The notes under the pieces were generated by a model that worked only from the letters and a program-made list of their open reading frames with translations, searched no databases and had not been told where the DNA came from. DNA of 64,000 nucleotides. It comes from Kryptolebias marmoratus. Taxonomy: Eukaryota; Chordata; Actinopteri; Cyprinodontiformes; Rivulidae. Made by a program: the position numbers and the translations under genes. How positions within the stretch are numbered: position 1 is the stretch's first letter; the number at the start of each line of letters is the position of its first letter. This document shows positions 12,801 to 24,500 of the stretch, in pieces. The DNA lies in the NCBI RefSeq assembly GCF_001649575.2, contig NC_051449.1, positions 14,504,470 through 14,568,469 on the forward strand. The letters run 5' to 3'.

Positions 12801-13430
12801 TGCTACTGATAATATTATGATTACACTTTTTGGCAAAACCTCCATCGGATTAATGCCTTTAAAATCAGATGAATCTCATAATTAGGCAGCAACGTCAGAG
12901 CCCAGCTTTGAGAGGGAGCTGCTGCTTCAGAGCTGGTTCCAGTGGCCAAGAGCTGCAGGCAGAATGCTGCAGGTGCCCCTAATAAAGTTAATAAAGTGCA
13001 AGTTGATTAGTTACCGACTCCCATGTGGGCTAAAGGAGAGGAGCGGTGGTTTTAGACTCACTTTACGAGATCATGGGAATGAGGAAGTGGCTGGCAGCTC
13101 AGCGTGAAGGCTGCAGGATAATGGAAGCGAGATACAAGATAAGAATCAAGTCAGGAAACGTGAATGAGATCAGAGGAAAAGGAATAAAGAATGAAGCTTT
13201 GGCCTTTTTTTCTTCCTTTAGCTAACTGGACTGTATGATTTCTGTGCTGTTTATCAGTTATCAACTGTCTGTGTAATGTCTGATCTTTTACACTAGTCTG
13301 CTAATTTGCTCATCTTTTTCAGGCACAAGTGGAGCAGAATAGAATATTACTCCATGCCTCTTCCATTTATGACAACGTTTTCATAATTTTATGTTAAAAT
13401 TATTATGTTCTTATATGTATTTATGTTACC
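9881..13430. other. Non-coding DNA, no gene recognised
   Basis: Nothing is recognised as coding or repetitive apart from short A runs (for example about 10486-10499). The part between about 12120 and 13010 looks unlike the rest: it is less AT-rich, holds a 40-base pyrimidine tract ending in CAG near 12474, and has several TAATTA/CAATTA cores just downstream. It is treated as a candidate in the findings. Confidence 0.45.
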
Positions 13431-13436
13431 CTGGCT

Positions 13437-13492
13437 TCTGCATGTTGGTCCATTAGCTAAATATCTCATGAACCCCTGAACAAATTTTAATT
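13437..13492 (+). repeat. Family A fragment abutting family B
   Basis: It reads TTAGCTAAATATCTCATGAA followed by CCCCTGAACAAATTTTAATT, the central block of family A, and stops exactly where the family B head begins. This could be a family A copy interrupted by family B, or shared ancestry of the two families. Confidence 0.6.
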
Positions 13493-14140
13493 ACCTCCGA
13501 CAAGGAGGTTCTGATTTCTGTCGCCTGTCTGTCTGTCTGTGCACAAGATTACTCAAAAACCTATGATTATATTTTTGTTAAATTTTTCAGGAAACATCAA
13601 ACACGGTACAAGGAACAAGTGTTTACATTTTGGTGGTGATCCGGTCAAAGTTCAAGGTCAAAGGTTAAGGTCAAAGGTCATCCAGTGCTTTAATTCTGCA
13701 GCTGTATCACAGGAATGTTAAACTCCACAAATGGACACCTCATGGGTCAAGGGTGATCACTGTTGATTTCAAGGTCACGGGCTCAAAGGTCAACATCCCA
13801 GGTGACCTGGTGCTCTAACTCTGCAGCAGTGTGATGTGGGAATGTCCAACTGCACAGCTGGACACCTCATGAGTCAAAGATGATGCCTGTTGATTTCAAA
13901 GCTCATAGGGTCAAAGGTCAAGGTCACAGGTGACCCCTTTTTTAAAAACTTGTCTCTGCTCCGACATGTGACTCTTTTGTTATCTCTGCCAAGTAAGGTA
14001 TGTTTTGATTGTTGTCTGTTTGTTTTGTCACATCAAAACTAATAAACAGATGTGGATATGAATTTGGATTTGTTTAGGAAATGTTTGTGTTTTCACAAAA
14101 AAACAATGGATTGAATTTTGGTGCTCTTTGAGATTGTGCA
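13493..14140 (+). repeat. Dispersed repeat family B, two heads, AGGTCA-rich body
   Basis: The head is a small hairpin, CCTCCGACAAGGAGG at 13494-13508, then TCTGTCTGTCTGTG and GATTACTCAAAAACC. I recognise this as the start of a widespread fish repeat, usually seen as CCTCCGCCAAGGAGG followed by a TCTGT run. The body holds repeated AAGGTCAAAGGTCA-type blocks at 13655-13680, 13772-13792 and 13908-13926. It also has two internal units of about 120 bp that both contain GGACACCTCATG and TGTTGATTTCAA. A second, decayed head (TCTCTGCCAAGTAAGG, then TGTCTGTTTG) begins near 13983. No protein is encoded. Element class is unknown to me. Confidence 0.7.
13668..13680 (+). promoter_or_regulatory. Perfect DR1 motif AGGTCAAAGGTCA inside repeat B
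   Basis: Two AGGTCA half-sites separated by one A, directly preceded by AGGTCAAAGGTTA at 13655-13667, giving four half-sites in 26 bp. A further GGGTCAAAGGTCA lies at 13908-13920. DR1 is the known binding arrangement for RXR heterodimers with PPAR, HNF4 and COUP-TF. The motif is plainly part of the repeat sequence; binding or activity here is inference. Confidence 0.4.
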
Positions 14141-14149
14141 TAATAATTT

Positions 14150-14205
14150 TTTGGAGTCAACTTTATCTGTCAGTTGGCAAAACATCTCATGAACTACAAA
14201 TGTGC
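14150..14205 (+). repeat. Family A fragment on the far side of family B
   Basis: It reads TTTTGGAGTCAAC, TATCTGTCAGTTGGCAAAAC and ATCTCATGAACTAC, the central family A blocks again. Together with 13437-13492 it brackets family B. Confidence 0.55.
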
Positions 14206-17200
14206 AGAAAGTGTACTCATGATGTTTAGGTATTATGCTTGACAACTGCAGCCATCAAGCTTCACAGATTTGTCCAAATGCTCAAAGAAAAGATATGCAA
14301 CCCTACACCCCTTTACACCAATAAAAATCTAAAAGAGTGTGCATATACACGGGAAATATATGCAGGAAAACAGATATACCACTTTTATGTCTATAAATGT
14401 AACTATAAAGCAAAACAACCACCAGCCAATTAGATTAGCACAAAGCCTGAAGGAAGACAGTTCGCCTGGCTAAGTTCAAATATAAAAAAATATAATCCCA
14501 AAGGGTCCTCCTGCACTTTTAATTTTTAAATTTGCACAAACTTTCATAATGACACAAATTGTAGAGTTTTGTGGAGGTTTAGATGTCAACATGGAGGTAA
14601 AGGGAAAACAATGGAGACCTTGTTGATGCTCAATGGTTCCAACTAAAGTTTAATAATGCATCTCTGAGGGACGAGATCCTGTTTTTGTTTTTGGGGAGAA
14701 TGGATATTTAATCTGTTCCTAGATTTTTTATATTAATAATATTATTTCCTTAAAGAAGTCCACATGTTTGTGAGGCAACACAGAAGTGTGTTATTGGTTG
14801 AGAGATATTCAAATAGAATGGATGGTTTCATAAATAAAATACTCCTCAGAGGATTTCCATGAGCAGAAGGACACAAAGGCAACATCAAACTCTGCAAACA
14901 CACACACATGTGTGTACCGTTATATAACCTTGATGTCACACAGGAAATAAAAATTGCTTTAATTTTTGGTTTCCCTGGTAACAGTTGCTGCACATGTGTG
15001 TATGTGGGGGTTTGTTTTGTTTTGTTTTTTACCCCTGGTTAAATGTGTGTTTTACAAATGTGGGTCTTTGGGTTGTTTGCAGGTAAAGTGGGTTTTTTTT
15101 CCTAAAAATAACTGGGAGTCAGCAGTCATTTCAGGGAGACTGCTGTTCCTTAAATGAGCACAGACAGAACCCAAACCAAGCAATTAAAGAAAAGGTCAGG
15201 GTGGAAAAATAGCATCTCATTTCAATACAGACGAAGCATACACGCGCACGCACACACACACACATTTTGTGTAATAAGTAATTTTAGCTTTCTCCTCATC
15301 AGAATGGATGAAGAGCGCCACTCCCGAGCATGCAGACACAGAGCAACAGACAACCTAAGTGTGTGGATACATTGACACACATGAGTGCACACTTACATGC
15401 AAAAAGACATCCATAACTCTCAATTTTAGAGCCAGTGCCCCGTGTCAAAGGGTAGTTAGGATGGTGACATTTCACCACAAGGCCTTTTAATGAGATATGA
15501 ACGGCATAGCTGAGGCAGGGACGAGAATCTGCTGCATGCTGTGACATATAGCATTGGCTGAAGTAACTGGGAGGGGCTGGCTGTCAGCATGAGCTAAAAT
15601 TTAGGAAGTACAATGCATATATACATATAAATACTGCACAGACGGCATTAGATGGTTTATAGAGAAGATAATGGTTTTGTTAGAGCCATGGAGAAGATTT
15701 GAAAGTGGGAGTCGGTGGGGGGAAAAAAGGAGAAAGACATAGAGGGAAAGTCTGAGAGACACTCAGCTGAGCCAGAACACAGAAAAGTCATAACCCAGAT
15801 TCAATTAACATCTGATTGCTGTTCTATTGCTGTAATATTATACAGCTGAGAGCAGTTTCATATTTCAAACAAAGGCCACTTGTCAGGCTCATTTATGATC
15901 TCCCTCACACATGGACTTATCTTCTAACATACACACACACACACAAATCCAAAAAGGAATTTGCTCCTCTGTTCAGTAGACTAAAAGGCGTAACGACTTC
16001 AGAACAGAAACTAAGAGAGGCAGGTTGAATAAAACAAAACATGTGTCTGTGAAATAAAGACACAGAGAGACAAGAAATCTGTCAGCAGGAGTTTTGGAGC
16101 TCTGAGTGACAGCCTGTTTGTTTGGGATGATGAAGATATTTCCATCCAGGCAGCCATTTGTAGCGTTAGTGCCCAGGACAGCCTGTCAAATCTGCTTTAG
16201 CTCGCCGTCCTTCCTGCACGCCGCTGCCGTCGCACACACAGTCTGTTTCCCCGCAGACCTCAACAGGTGTGCATGTGTGTGACGGGGTGCAAGAGACGCA
16301 GCTCATTTTTGGAGCACCATTACCAGTCCAACACCTCCACTCTGAATTATTTAGACTCGATGCATGTGCGCACAGTGTAATTGGACCGCATTCCTCTTTT
16401 CTGTATCACTCACATGTACCCATTGGTGAAACCCGCATGAACTGGGGAAGTGGTTGGATTTCTGCATAGTAACCAGGTTGAATGTTGCTGCAGCAGAACA
16501 GAAAGAAGCTAATGTAGTTCATCACAGAGCGTACATCTCTCAGCTGTGTAGCAGCGGGGAATAAAGCTGGAACCATAATGTCACGTTGGGCTATAAAACA
16601 AACACTTTGAGGCAGAAACATCACAGAAAACACCAAATCATCAGGAAATGGACATCTGTCGCAGAGAAACGCATGCACACTCGGGTGAAACATTAACCCA
16701 CATGTGTACAGACATAAACACACTAATTGTCTCTCTCTGCACACAGTTATTACTTGTAAGAGGCTTTTGGGGGAGACTCGAGGCTGAGAGATGAACACAC
16801 AAACACACTGTCTTTTCCCTATTACACACATTACTGTAAGTGGCGTAGGGGAGACTGTGAACTCTGTTTGAACTCAAGGTTGAGGAGAGGTAAGAGTGCG
16901 ATTCACGTGTGCAGACAGACACACACGTGAAAGGATCACAGCAAATATGGTTTAACCAACTGGATAAGTTGTGTGTTTGGAAGCAAAATACAGGTGAGTT
17001 GGACAAATTTAATCCAAAATTATGTGATTGCAATTTTGTCACTCTGTACACTCAGAAAACATAAAAAACACACCCAGTTTGACTGTGTGTGTGCGCGCCT
17101 ACATGGTATTGGTGCTTCCAGTCAGAAACCCATTAACCTTTACTGACCTCCTCTTTCTAAATACACCTTGACTGATGGGGTAATTGAAATCCTATAAATT

Positions 17201-17503
17201 ATTGAGCATTGTTTCGTCTTACACGCCAAATAAGGGAAATTAAAAATAAGTGCAGAGTTGACAAAATGACAGGATTTTTTTTTTTCCACATGTAAGAAAA
17301 TTTTAGACTTTTCATTGGGTGGAATTCTTAGAGGATCTGCGGTGAGATTCTGGTGCAGTGTGGTTAGCTGTGATGGTTGTGGCAGGGTTTCCTCTGAAAG
17401 ATTAATGTGTAACTTTGAATGACCCTGACTCACTGGCTCATTGGCAACCTTGGCCCTGGAGTGTTCACCAAGAGCTGTTAGCTATGGCTCATCACACACA
17501 TGT

Positions 17504-17535
<32 letters not shown>

Positions 17536-18240
17536 GCAGAGTAAGAAGAACCAAACATCCATCGAGCTGTAATCTGAAATGGACACAAACTCGTTGCACA
17601 GACCACACAATCGCACACAGAAACATGTGTGAGCACAAAAACAGGCATGGACTTTCACATATGTACAGAAACACACCTTCTTTGGATGCCTACACACACA
17701 CACACACGGACACATATTTTCTAACTGCCGGCTGATCAGGCCAATCTAAATGCTAAACAAGAGTCGGTCTCAGGAGTAAACTACCAGCTTGCTGCAGACA
17801 ATCTGTTCTCTAAAGGTGCTCAACAATAGGGTATCAAATTGATGCACACATGCACATATATGTGTGTGTTTGAAGGTGTGTATTTGAGTTCAGTCTGTTC
17901 TCACCTTAAAGACCCTGTTTTCCTGCCTCCATCTGGAACTGCTTGGTAAAGAGACAAAAATAATACAAACAAATACACAGGCTCGCATGAATGTACAAAA
18001 ACACATCATAAAGCATGCTTGTGCATTAAAACCTTTATCCAGCTCCCAGTTTTTAGCTCAAACGTTAAAACCAAATACATGTAAAGTAATAAAAGTTAGT
18101 TTTGTTACAGTGTAATATTTTGTTTGTGAAACTCAGATTCTGGCATTTAAATGGATATTATTTTGATATCTCTCACCTCCCTAAAATTTAGTGCTTATTT
18201 CACATCATGTCCCATTCAACTGGCAACCACTTTCTCCCAC
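14206..18240. other. Non-coding DNA with CA/GT runs, no gene recognised
   Basis: Several short frames owe their length to CA/GT tracts and encode strings of His-Thr or Cys-Val. There are short tracts near 14900, 15245-15262 and 15930-15945, and the larger (CA)15 at 17505-17534. I see no conserved protein or RNA. Confidence 0.5.
17505..17534. repeat. (CA)15 microsatellite
   Basis: Fifteen uninterrupted CA units. The neighbouring 200 bp contains further short CACACA tracts, including one near 17693-17707. Confidence 0.95.
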
Positions 18241-18244
18241 ATTA

Positions 18245-18562
18245 CCAACCTCACCTCTGGACATTAGTGAGCTGCAAAACATTGTTTTAAAAGATTTTAC
18301 AGTTCCTCAAAAAACACAACAAAGAGTCTTAAGTTTTCACCAAGCCTCTGAAATCCCCAGATATTAATCTGAGGGCAACTGATGGCATCTGCTGGAAGTG
18401 AGTCCAATCCACAAAGACCCCATCCCACAATCCACAGGACCCCAAGAATCCCAGCACTGAACACCCCCATATGTTTTCGCTCAGATCTGTTTTTGTGAGG
18501 AGAAAAAAAAAATGACCTACTCAATCTTCAGAGGCTTATCTTATGGCTGATCAGTGTATGTA
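18245..18562 (+). mobile_element. Tc1/mariner-like DNA transposon, 3' relic
   Basis: From about 18300 the plus strand follows the 3' third of a common fish Tc1-like transposase gene. Read in frame from about 18341 it gives KPLKSPDINL, DGICWK, a stop, VQS and NPQDPK. These align with the WPPNSPDLNPIEHLWD...NPQDLK segment of the DD34E catalytic domain; the N-P-I-E block around the catalytic Glu is destroyed. Downstream, GACCTACTCAATCTTC and TTATGGCTGATCAGTG (18541-18556) match the 3' terminal inverted repeat of this family. The 5' two-thirds and the left terminal repeat are missing or unrecognisable; the weakest part is 18245-18300. A second relic of the same family lies at 63.64 kb. Confidence 0.8.
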
Positions 18563-21500
18563 AATACAGGCTCTTTGTGTACTCTCTATGGTTTAACAGT
18601 AAGCCTAACTAACATTGCTTACACTTCTACACTATTTTTATTCCATGGTACTGCTTAACTTAACCTGCCCTTATGGTTACTTTCCTGTGCTCAGTTTCTA
18701 CCTCACTTTGAGCCTTGTCAGCACCTGCAAGATAACTGTTCTATGTCAAACAAAAACCAGTGTTACACCATGTAAAAGTTAAGAATAATTTATTAGATCT
18801 AAATAAAACCATATTCAAATGTTAAATCTAAACTTCACATTGTGGGTTGTAGAAGTCAGTGGCGCATGGTGGTAAGGTATTTTATGGTGCAAACAAAATT
18901 AAATTAACTCGACACACAAAGGAGGCAGATAAATACAGGGGGAGCACAGACAGAGGTTAGACTGGTGGTAGGATTTAAGCAAGCGAGACACTTATTAGGT
19001 TCCCAGGTGTTCCATGTTTTTCTAATCAACCAGCTGTAGAACAATTACAGCTAAAATGCCCTGACCAACCACAAGGAGACAGATAGTGGTCATAGCATCT
19101 TTAATGGAGAAAAAAAGAAACAATGCATTTGTCAAGGAGTACAGAACTGTTGAATTTCTTTATAAGTTTATTTCATTTTTAAATGCTGTAGAGCTCAAAT
19201 TGGATGACCAGACAAAAAAGGCGAAGTTCAAATATAAAATTCCCATTCACTGAAGAAAACAAACATTGAGATCCATTCTTACAAATTGGCAATGGGTTTA
19301 CTTCCTCTCAGTACCTGAAATGATGCACATTTCTCTGCAACCGTTAAAGTTTTTCCAAACTAATGGAATGGGCAAGTCACACTAAACAGGAAGTCTGTTG
19401 AAATATTGTTTTTCCCTCGACAGAAAACACATTTTTACCATCCATGATGTGTTTGTCATTTGTATGGAGGCTGTGAAACTGTCTGCAGCAACTTGGGAAC
19501 AGACTTAAATAATAAAGTAGCCTGGGTATTTCAGAAAGTTGGGCTAATCAGAAATCCTGGTCCAACGTGACCTACAGAATACAGTGCAAACGCTTCCCCT
19601 TCCTGTTGTTGTTTACAGGCTTGTCCTCTGAGAGGTACTGGATGTAAATCCAGTTCTATAAGTACTATGTCATGGCCCTCAGCATATTGAGGGTAAACAA
19701 TGCACTACAGGGAATGGGAAGAGATTTATTTGGCATGCTGTACCTGGTGTACTTATTTAAAAAAAAATGGATAAACAAGTTTTGTTTTGTGCAAAATTGT
19801 GGAAAATAAAATCTGAATCTAATGCCCCTACACTAACTAAACAAAAAGTAGAGCACATCTTTGAGTGCAACAAGGTATATTAGAAAACTTTAAAAAAAAA
19901 CAAAAAACTTGAGTAGTAATAGAAAAGCCCGTCCTCTTTCTTTGGATGTTTAAATTGTAATACCTACTTTTTAAAGCTGAAGCACACCTGTATGCATGCC
20001 AGTATGTGTGTATTTGCACCAATAAGAGCACACAGAGGACACCATAATGAAGATTGACTTGTAGAGTAATGAAAACCCACTGTAGCCCTCCTCTGAGAGA
20101 CAGGGAGAGGGAGAGGAACGAGAGTGAAGTAATGAAGTAATGAAGGGGCAAACAGCTTGCTGTGGAGAGAAAGAGGTGTCTCTGGAGGACAGAGGGAAAG
20201 AGGAACGCAGACAGAGAGCTAAAGAAAGTCAGGAGTGTGGGTTAGAGAAGCAAGGAGCTCACACAAGAAAGACCAGAGCCGTGATGTATGGTGTCCATTT
20301 GCATGAAATACAAATTGAAGATGAGGTTTAGGAGAGCCGTGGGAAACAGATCTAGTGTTTGGAAGCCGAGGCATGTGGTCATCTGAACTATTTGTCGTCT
20401 TGCTTCAAAATAGACAAGTGGGCTCAGGTGTGTGACTGGCTGACTCTTCAGCCAGTATCATAAATCCCATGGCAACCTTGATTTATAATTCATACTGACA
20501 AATGGAGGCAACACCAGAAGGAACATAGATCCCCATCTACACACACACATTCTGAGCGCTTCAAAATCCATTGCCACACACACAGTCTCATTTTTCCAGG
20601 CAATCTGTGGAATGACTTCGTCTCTTGGGGTGTAGGCTAAAGACCCATTGCTATGGTGATGGAGTTTGGGCTCTATCCAGAGAGACAGACATGATATATG
20701 GAGAGGTTCATCCTTCGTGGATGGCCATGAGGGGAAAGCAGCAGCCAAATAACACTAGTGCCTGAAGGGCCTTGGGGCCTTTCAATTTTGGGAAATTGTT
20801 GCTCGCAGCAGCCTAACAGGATATTTGTCACGTCACTGGACAATCCGAAGCAACAGAGCAAAATCGATGGAACTGGTTTTACGTGACATGGCTCATAGGA
20901 AGGTACTCTTCTGTGAAATCTCTGTGTCAGCTCAAATGTTGTGTGTTTGTGAGGAAGAAACCCAAGCGTTTAACCTACATGTTGATTATAATCTGTTTTA
21001 GCTGTCAATATGATCTAATCCCAGTCCATGAGACAAAGCTAGACAATCCACTGACTCTGTTTGTATCAACAGTGCAGTGCAGTATATGTGGGTGTGCAAG
21101 ATTTCAGTACTCTTGTGTGAATTAATTGAGTAAAAGATATCTTTTTTCCCTAAAGGCATAACAATAAAGATGACAGATTTCTTTTAATGTTTCATGCTAG
21201 ATTACTTATTTATTTCCATATTTTACAGTTTCAAAATAAAATAGGAAAAGGCCTACAGGCAGTTAAGAGAAAAGACAGTACTTTTTAACAAACAAATCTG
21301 ACAAGTAGCAGGGATTGTGAACTTTTTTTAGCAAACTAATTGGAATTTTTGCCTATTGCTTCTGTAAAGGGCTGCTCATTTTGTTAGATTCTTGGGGCTA
21401 TATATTTAAAGATGTACATATTGTCTGTGAAGGCCTTGATAAGATCTTCAACTTGGCCCTCTTGAGATAGTTACCTTTTCATTTTGTATATGATTTTAAG

Positions 21501-24500
21501 ATGATTGCTGTTGTGGAGGCCATCCTATTTTAAAATGCCCTTTTTCTATCCGTTTCTTTGCTCATTATGGCCTAATCTTTTACTTTAATTTCAACAATCA
21601 GAAAGGAGTATGTCTACGCTTCTGACTTGTTTAGATGTTGATTTGCAAAGCTGTGAGGCTAGCGTTGGTGTTGAGAACACAGATTAAGGTTTCTACTGAT
21701 GACTCTGTTGTTATGTGTGGTGGAGTCACTTCTCAGTAACACCGTGAACCAACACCCCAGAATCAGAAAAAAATATTTTCCATGCATTTTTAAAGTCTAA
21801 GAGAAGTTGGATTTTTCTTTTTAGTAAAGCATTTCTCCTAGAAAGTTTTCTTGGCATTCCAAACCATAGCTTGATCTAATTTTTGGCGAAACATGTTTAT
21901 ATTACAAAATAAGAAACTAGTTGCCTGGATTTGTCATCTTTTCCAGTTTTGCACTTTAATTTTCAGAGTCCTGAGCAACTGTTTAGAAAAGTCCATGGCT
22001 GATGATTGCTGAAACAGTTTTGGCAAAATCGGAGTGCTAAAAAACTATTAGATATCACAGTGGTTTTCCAAATAATGATTCTAAATACCAGCTCTATCAT
22101 TGGGAGGATAGCTAAGTTTTGTGGCACCATTTCCTAGATAATCTCTATCTACCCAACCAGATGGGAACATGTATTTTGGTTCATCTTTTCAGCGCCTGAG
22201 CCATTGAAAAGTTTGCTCCTGGTACCCTGAATCAGATGGTACAGGTAACAAAACGAGGATCCAAACATGCATTAACTCATATAAAACACACACACATTTG
22301 CACAGGCAACATGAAGCTGTAGTTGCTAGCAGTCTAAAAACTGTAAAAAAGTTGCTCCTAATCTAATAGTGTGCACATTTGTCAAGAAAAAAACCCAACA
22401 CTGCACTGTGCAACAGGTTTTTGAATTTCTCTTTCTTTTTTAAAAGAAAGAGAAATTCCTAATTTAAATTGCATTAAAGTAGAAAAGCAGCTTGACATCA
22501 AAGGCACTGTCATTTGTAATAGTATGTTTTTTCTAGACAATTTTGGGGTGATTTCCTTTGGGGACAATTTTTTTGAAATACTAACATTGATCTTGTCCTT
22601 GTTTAGGATGTTTGAGACCTGGACTACAGAAACATTTTGTAGTATGTTTTCAAAAAAGGTTACAAAATACAGGTAAAAGGAGTGGACTTTTAAATTGTAA
22701 ATAATTAATTAAAAAAATTATTGTTCCAACAAAAAAAAGATGAGGTAACAATTTGCGTGGACTCTAATCAGAATTTTAGCAGCAAATGAGTAGGAATAGC
22801 TTAAATGAAAAATATTTAAGTACTTTATATTAACAAATCTTTAACTATATCCTCTTGGTTGTATTAAACAGACTGGATTACTCAACTAAAATAGCCTAAC
22901 AGTCAGTAGTAGAAAAAGAGTTGTGGAAATTATTACCTCAGTTGTTATATTTTTCTTAGCATGTTGGAGTTTGCATATCTTGAATCAGAGCAAGTATTAG
23001 TCAGTCTTAGGCACTCTGAATTTAGAGAATTACTATCCAGCTTCCCTTTTTAATCCTTCGTCATGTTGAGAAAGGTGCCAGGGATGAGGGAGGAGGGGTA
23101 AAGAGGGTGGAGACGGGGTATGATTTATTTCTCACGCTTCTTGATGAATCTGCTCTGGGTGGCTAAACTATTTATGAGCCTCAAAGCTAAATTCTACCAT
23201 GCGTCTCTTCTCTTTCTCGCCTCGGAACCCAAATCTAATTCAAACTGGGCAAAATACACACATACATGCGCATATGCCAACGAATACACGTACTTAACAC
23301 CAAGTTACTAGGACTTACTAAGAGGCTAAATAAGGTACACACAAACACACACACACACAAACAGACTTTTACAATGATTAGCATTTGTGCCTGCCTGTAT
23401 ACAAATCCATATTTCATGAGGAAAGAAGGCAGAAATGTTTAGTGAAGCAAGTTTAGAGCTTTTGGAGACCAAAATCAAAACCCAGACAAGCTCATTTTCT
23501 ATTATCATTGCATGCCAGGGCTTCTTCTCTGGGTGATTTGCATCTTTTTTCAACAAATAGATAAAAAAAATACTTGGAAATGCTTTGTTCAAGACAGCAA
23601 GCCACCAGAATATTAGCAATCATCTGAAGAGAAAAACTCTGAATGGAACTTTGCATTCTGGGAAATTAAAAGCCCTGATGCCATGAGATATTTCTGAGAC
23701 TACGGCGTCCAAGTTTTGGTATATTTATCACCATGAAGCTCGCCTGCTAAAGTTTTCTGGGCAAGACAGCTGAGAAACATTCCTGGCAAAACATTGAAGT
23801 TTTTCTTGGTAACTTTGTGCGACAACTTTAGGTAAGAGTGTTTTGGGCAGGTTTTACTGGGGAATGTTTTACCGATTATGTATATACAGACTGTATGGAC
23901 TACACTCAGGATCATAATGACTTTGAAGGAAACTGATTTACACCTAAATAAGCAAAGAATCGATCACTGCTGTCTGACCTGTATTTGTATTTTTTAAACA
24001 ATCAGTGTTCTTTGGTTGGTTCAAGCAGTGACTGAGACTGAAAACTATAAAAAATCAGGATATATTTGTAATATTTTAATGTTATTTTACATTTGAATAC
24101 GGATGTATACAAGACCGTATGCTGAGATTTTTTGTTTGTTTTTCACATTTTTAACAACCAAACCTCTTTAAAGACTATTCTTACAGATAAAAAATTGTAT
24201 CCAAATGATAAATAAATCCAAATAAAGCATGTGAATTCTAAAGTGGAAAAAGTCAGTATGTCCTTGGCTTCAGGAGCTAGTATTGCCTTGTTTTACAAAT
24301 ATAGCATTTTGTCTAAGTTTGTGAAATTCTTCTTTTTTTTCTTGGATGGTGTTAATTATGTTATCACTTTTTATTATTAATTTTCTAAATGTGTTTGTTC
24401 GCCTGGTTTTCTTGTTCTGTATTATTTTAGCTTTAATTCCAGTTTTACTTTGGTGGATCCTGTCCTTTTGTTCTCTCCTGCCTTGTCACACCTGGTTTGT

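Noticed and set aside
17415..17735. Overlapping frames through CA/GT tracts encoding His-Thr or Cys-Val strings
   Set aside because: Their length comes from the (CA)15 microsatellite, which contains no stop codon in any frame.
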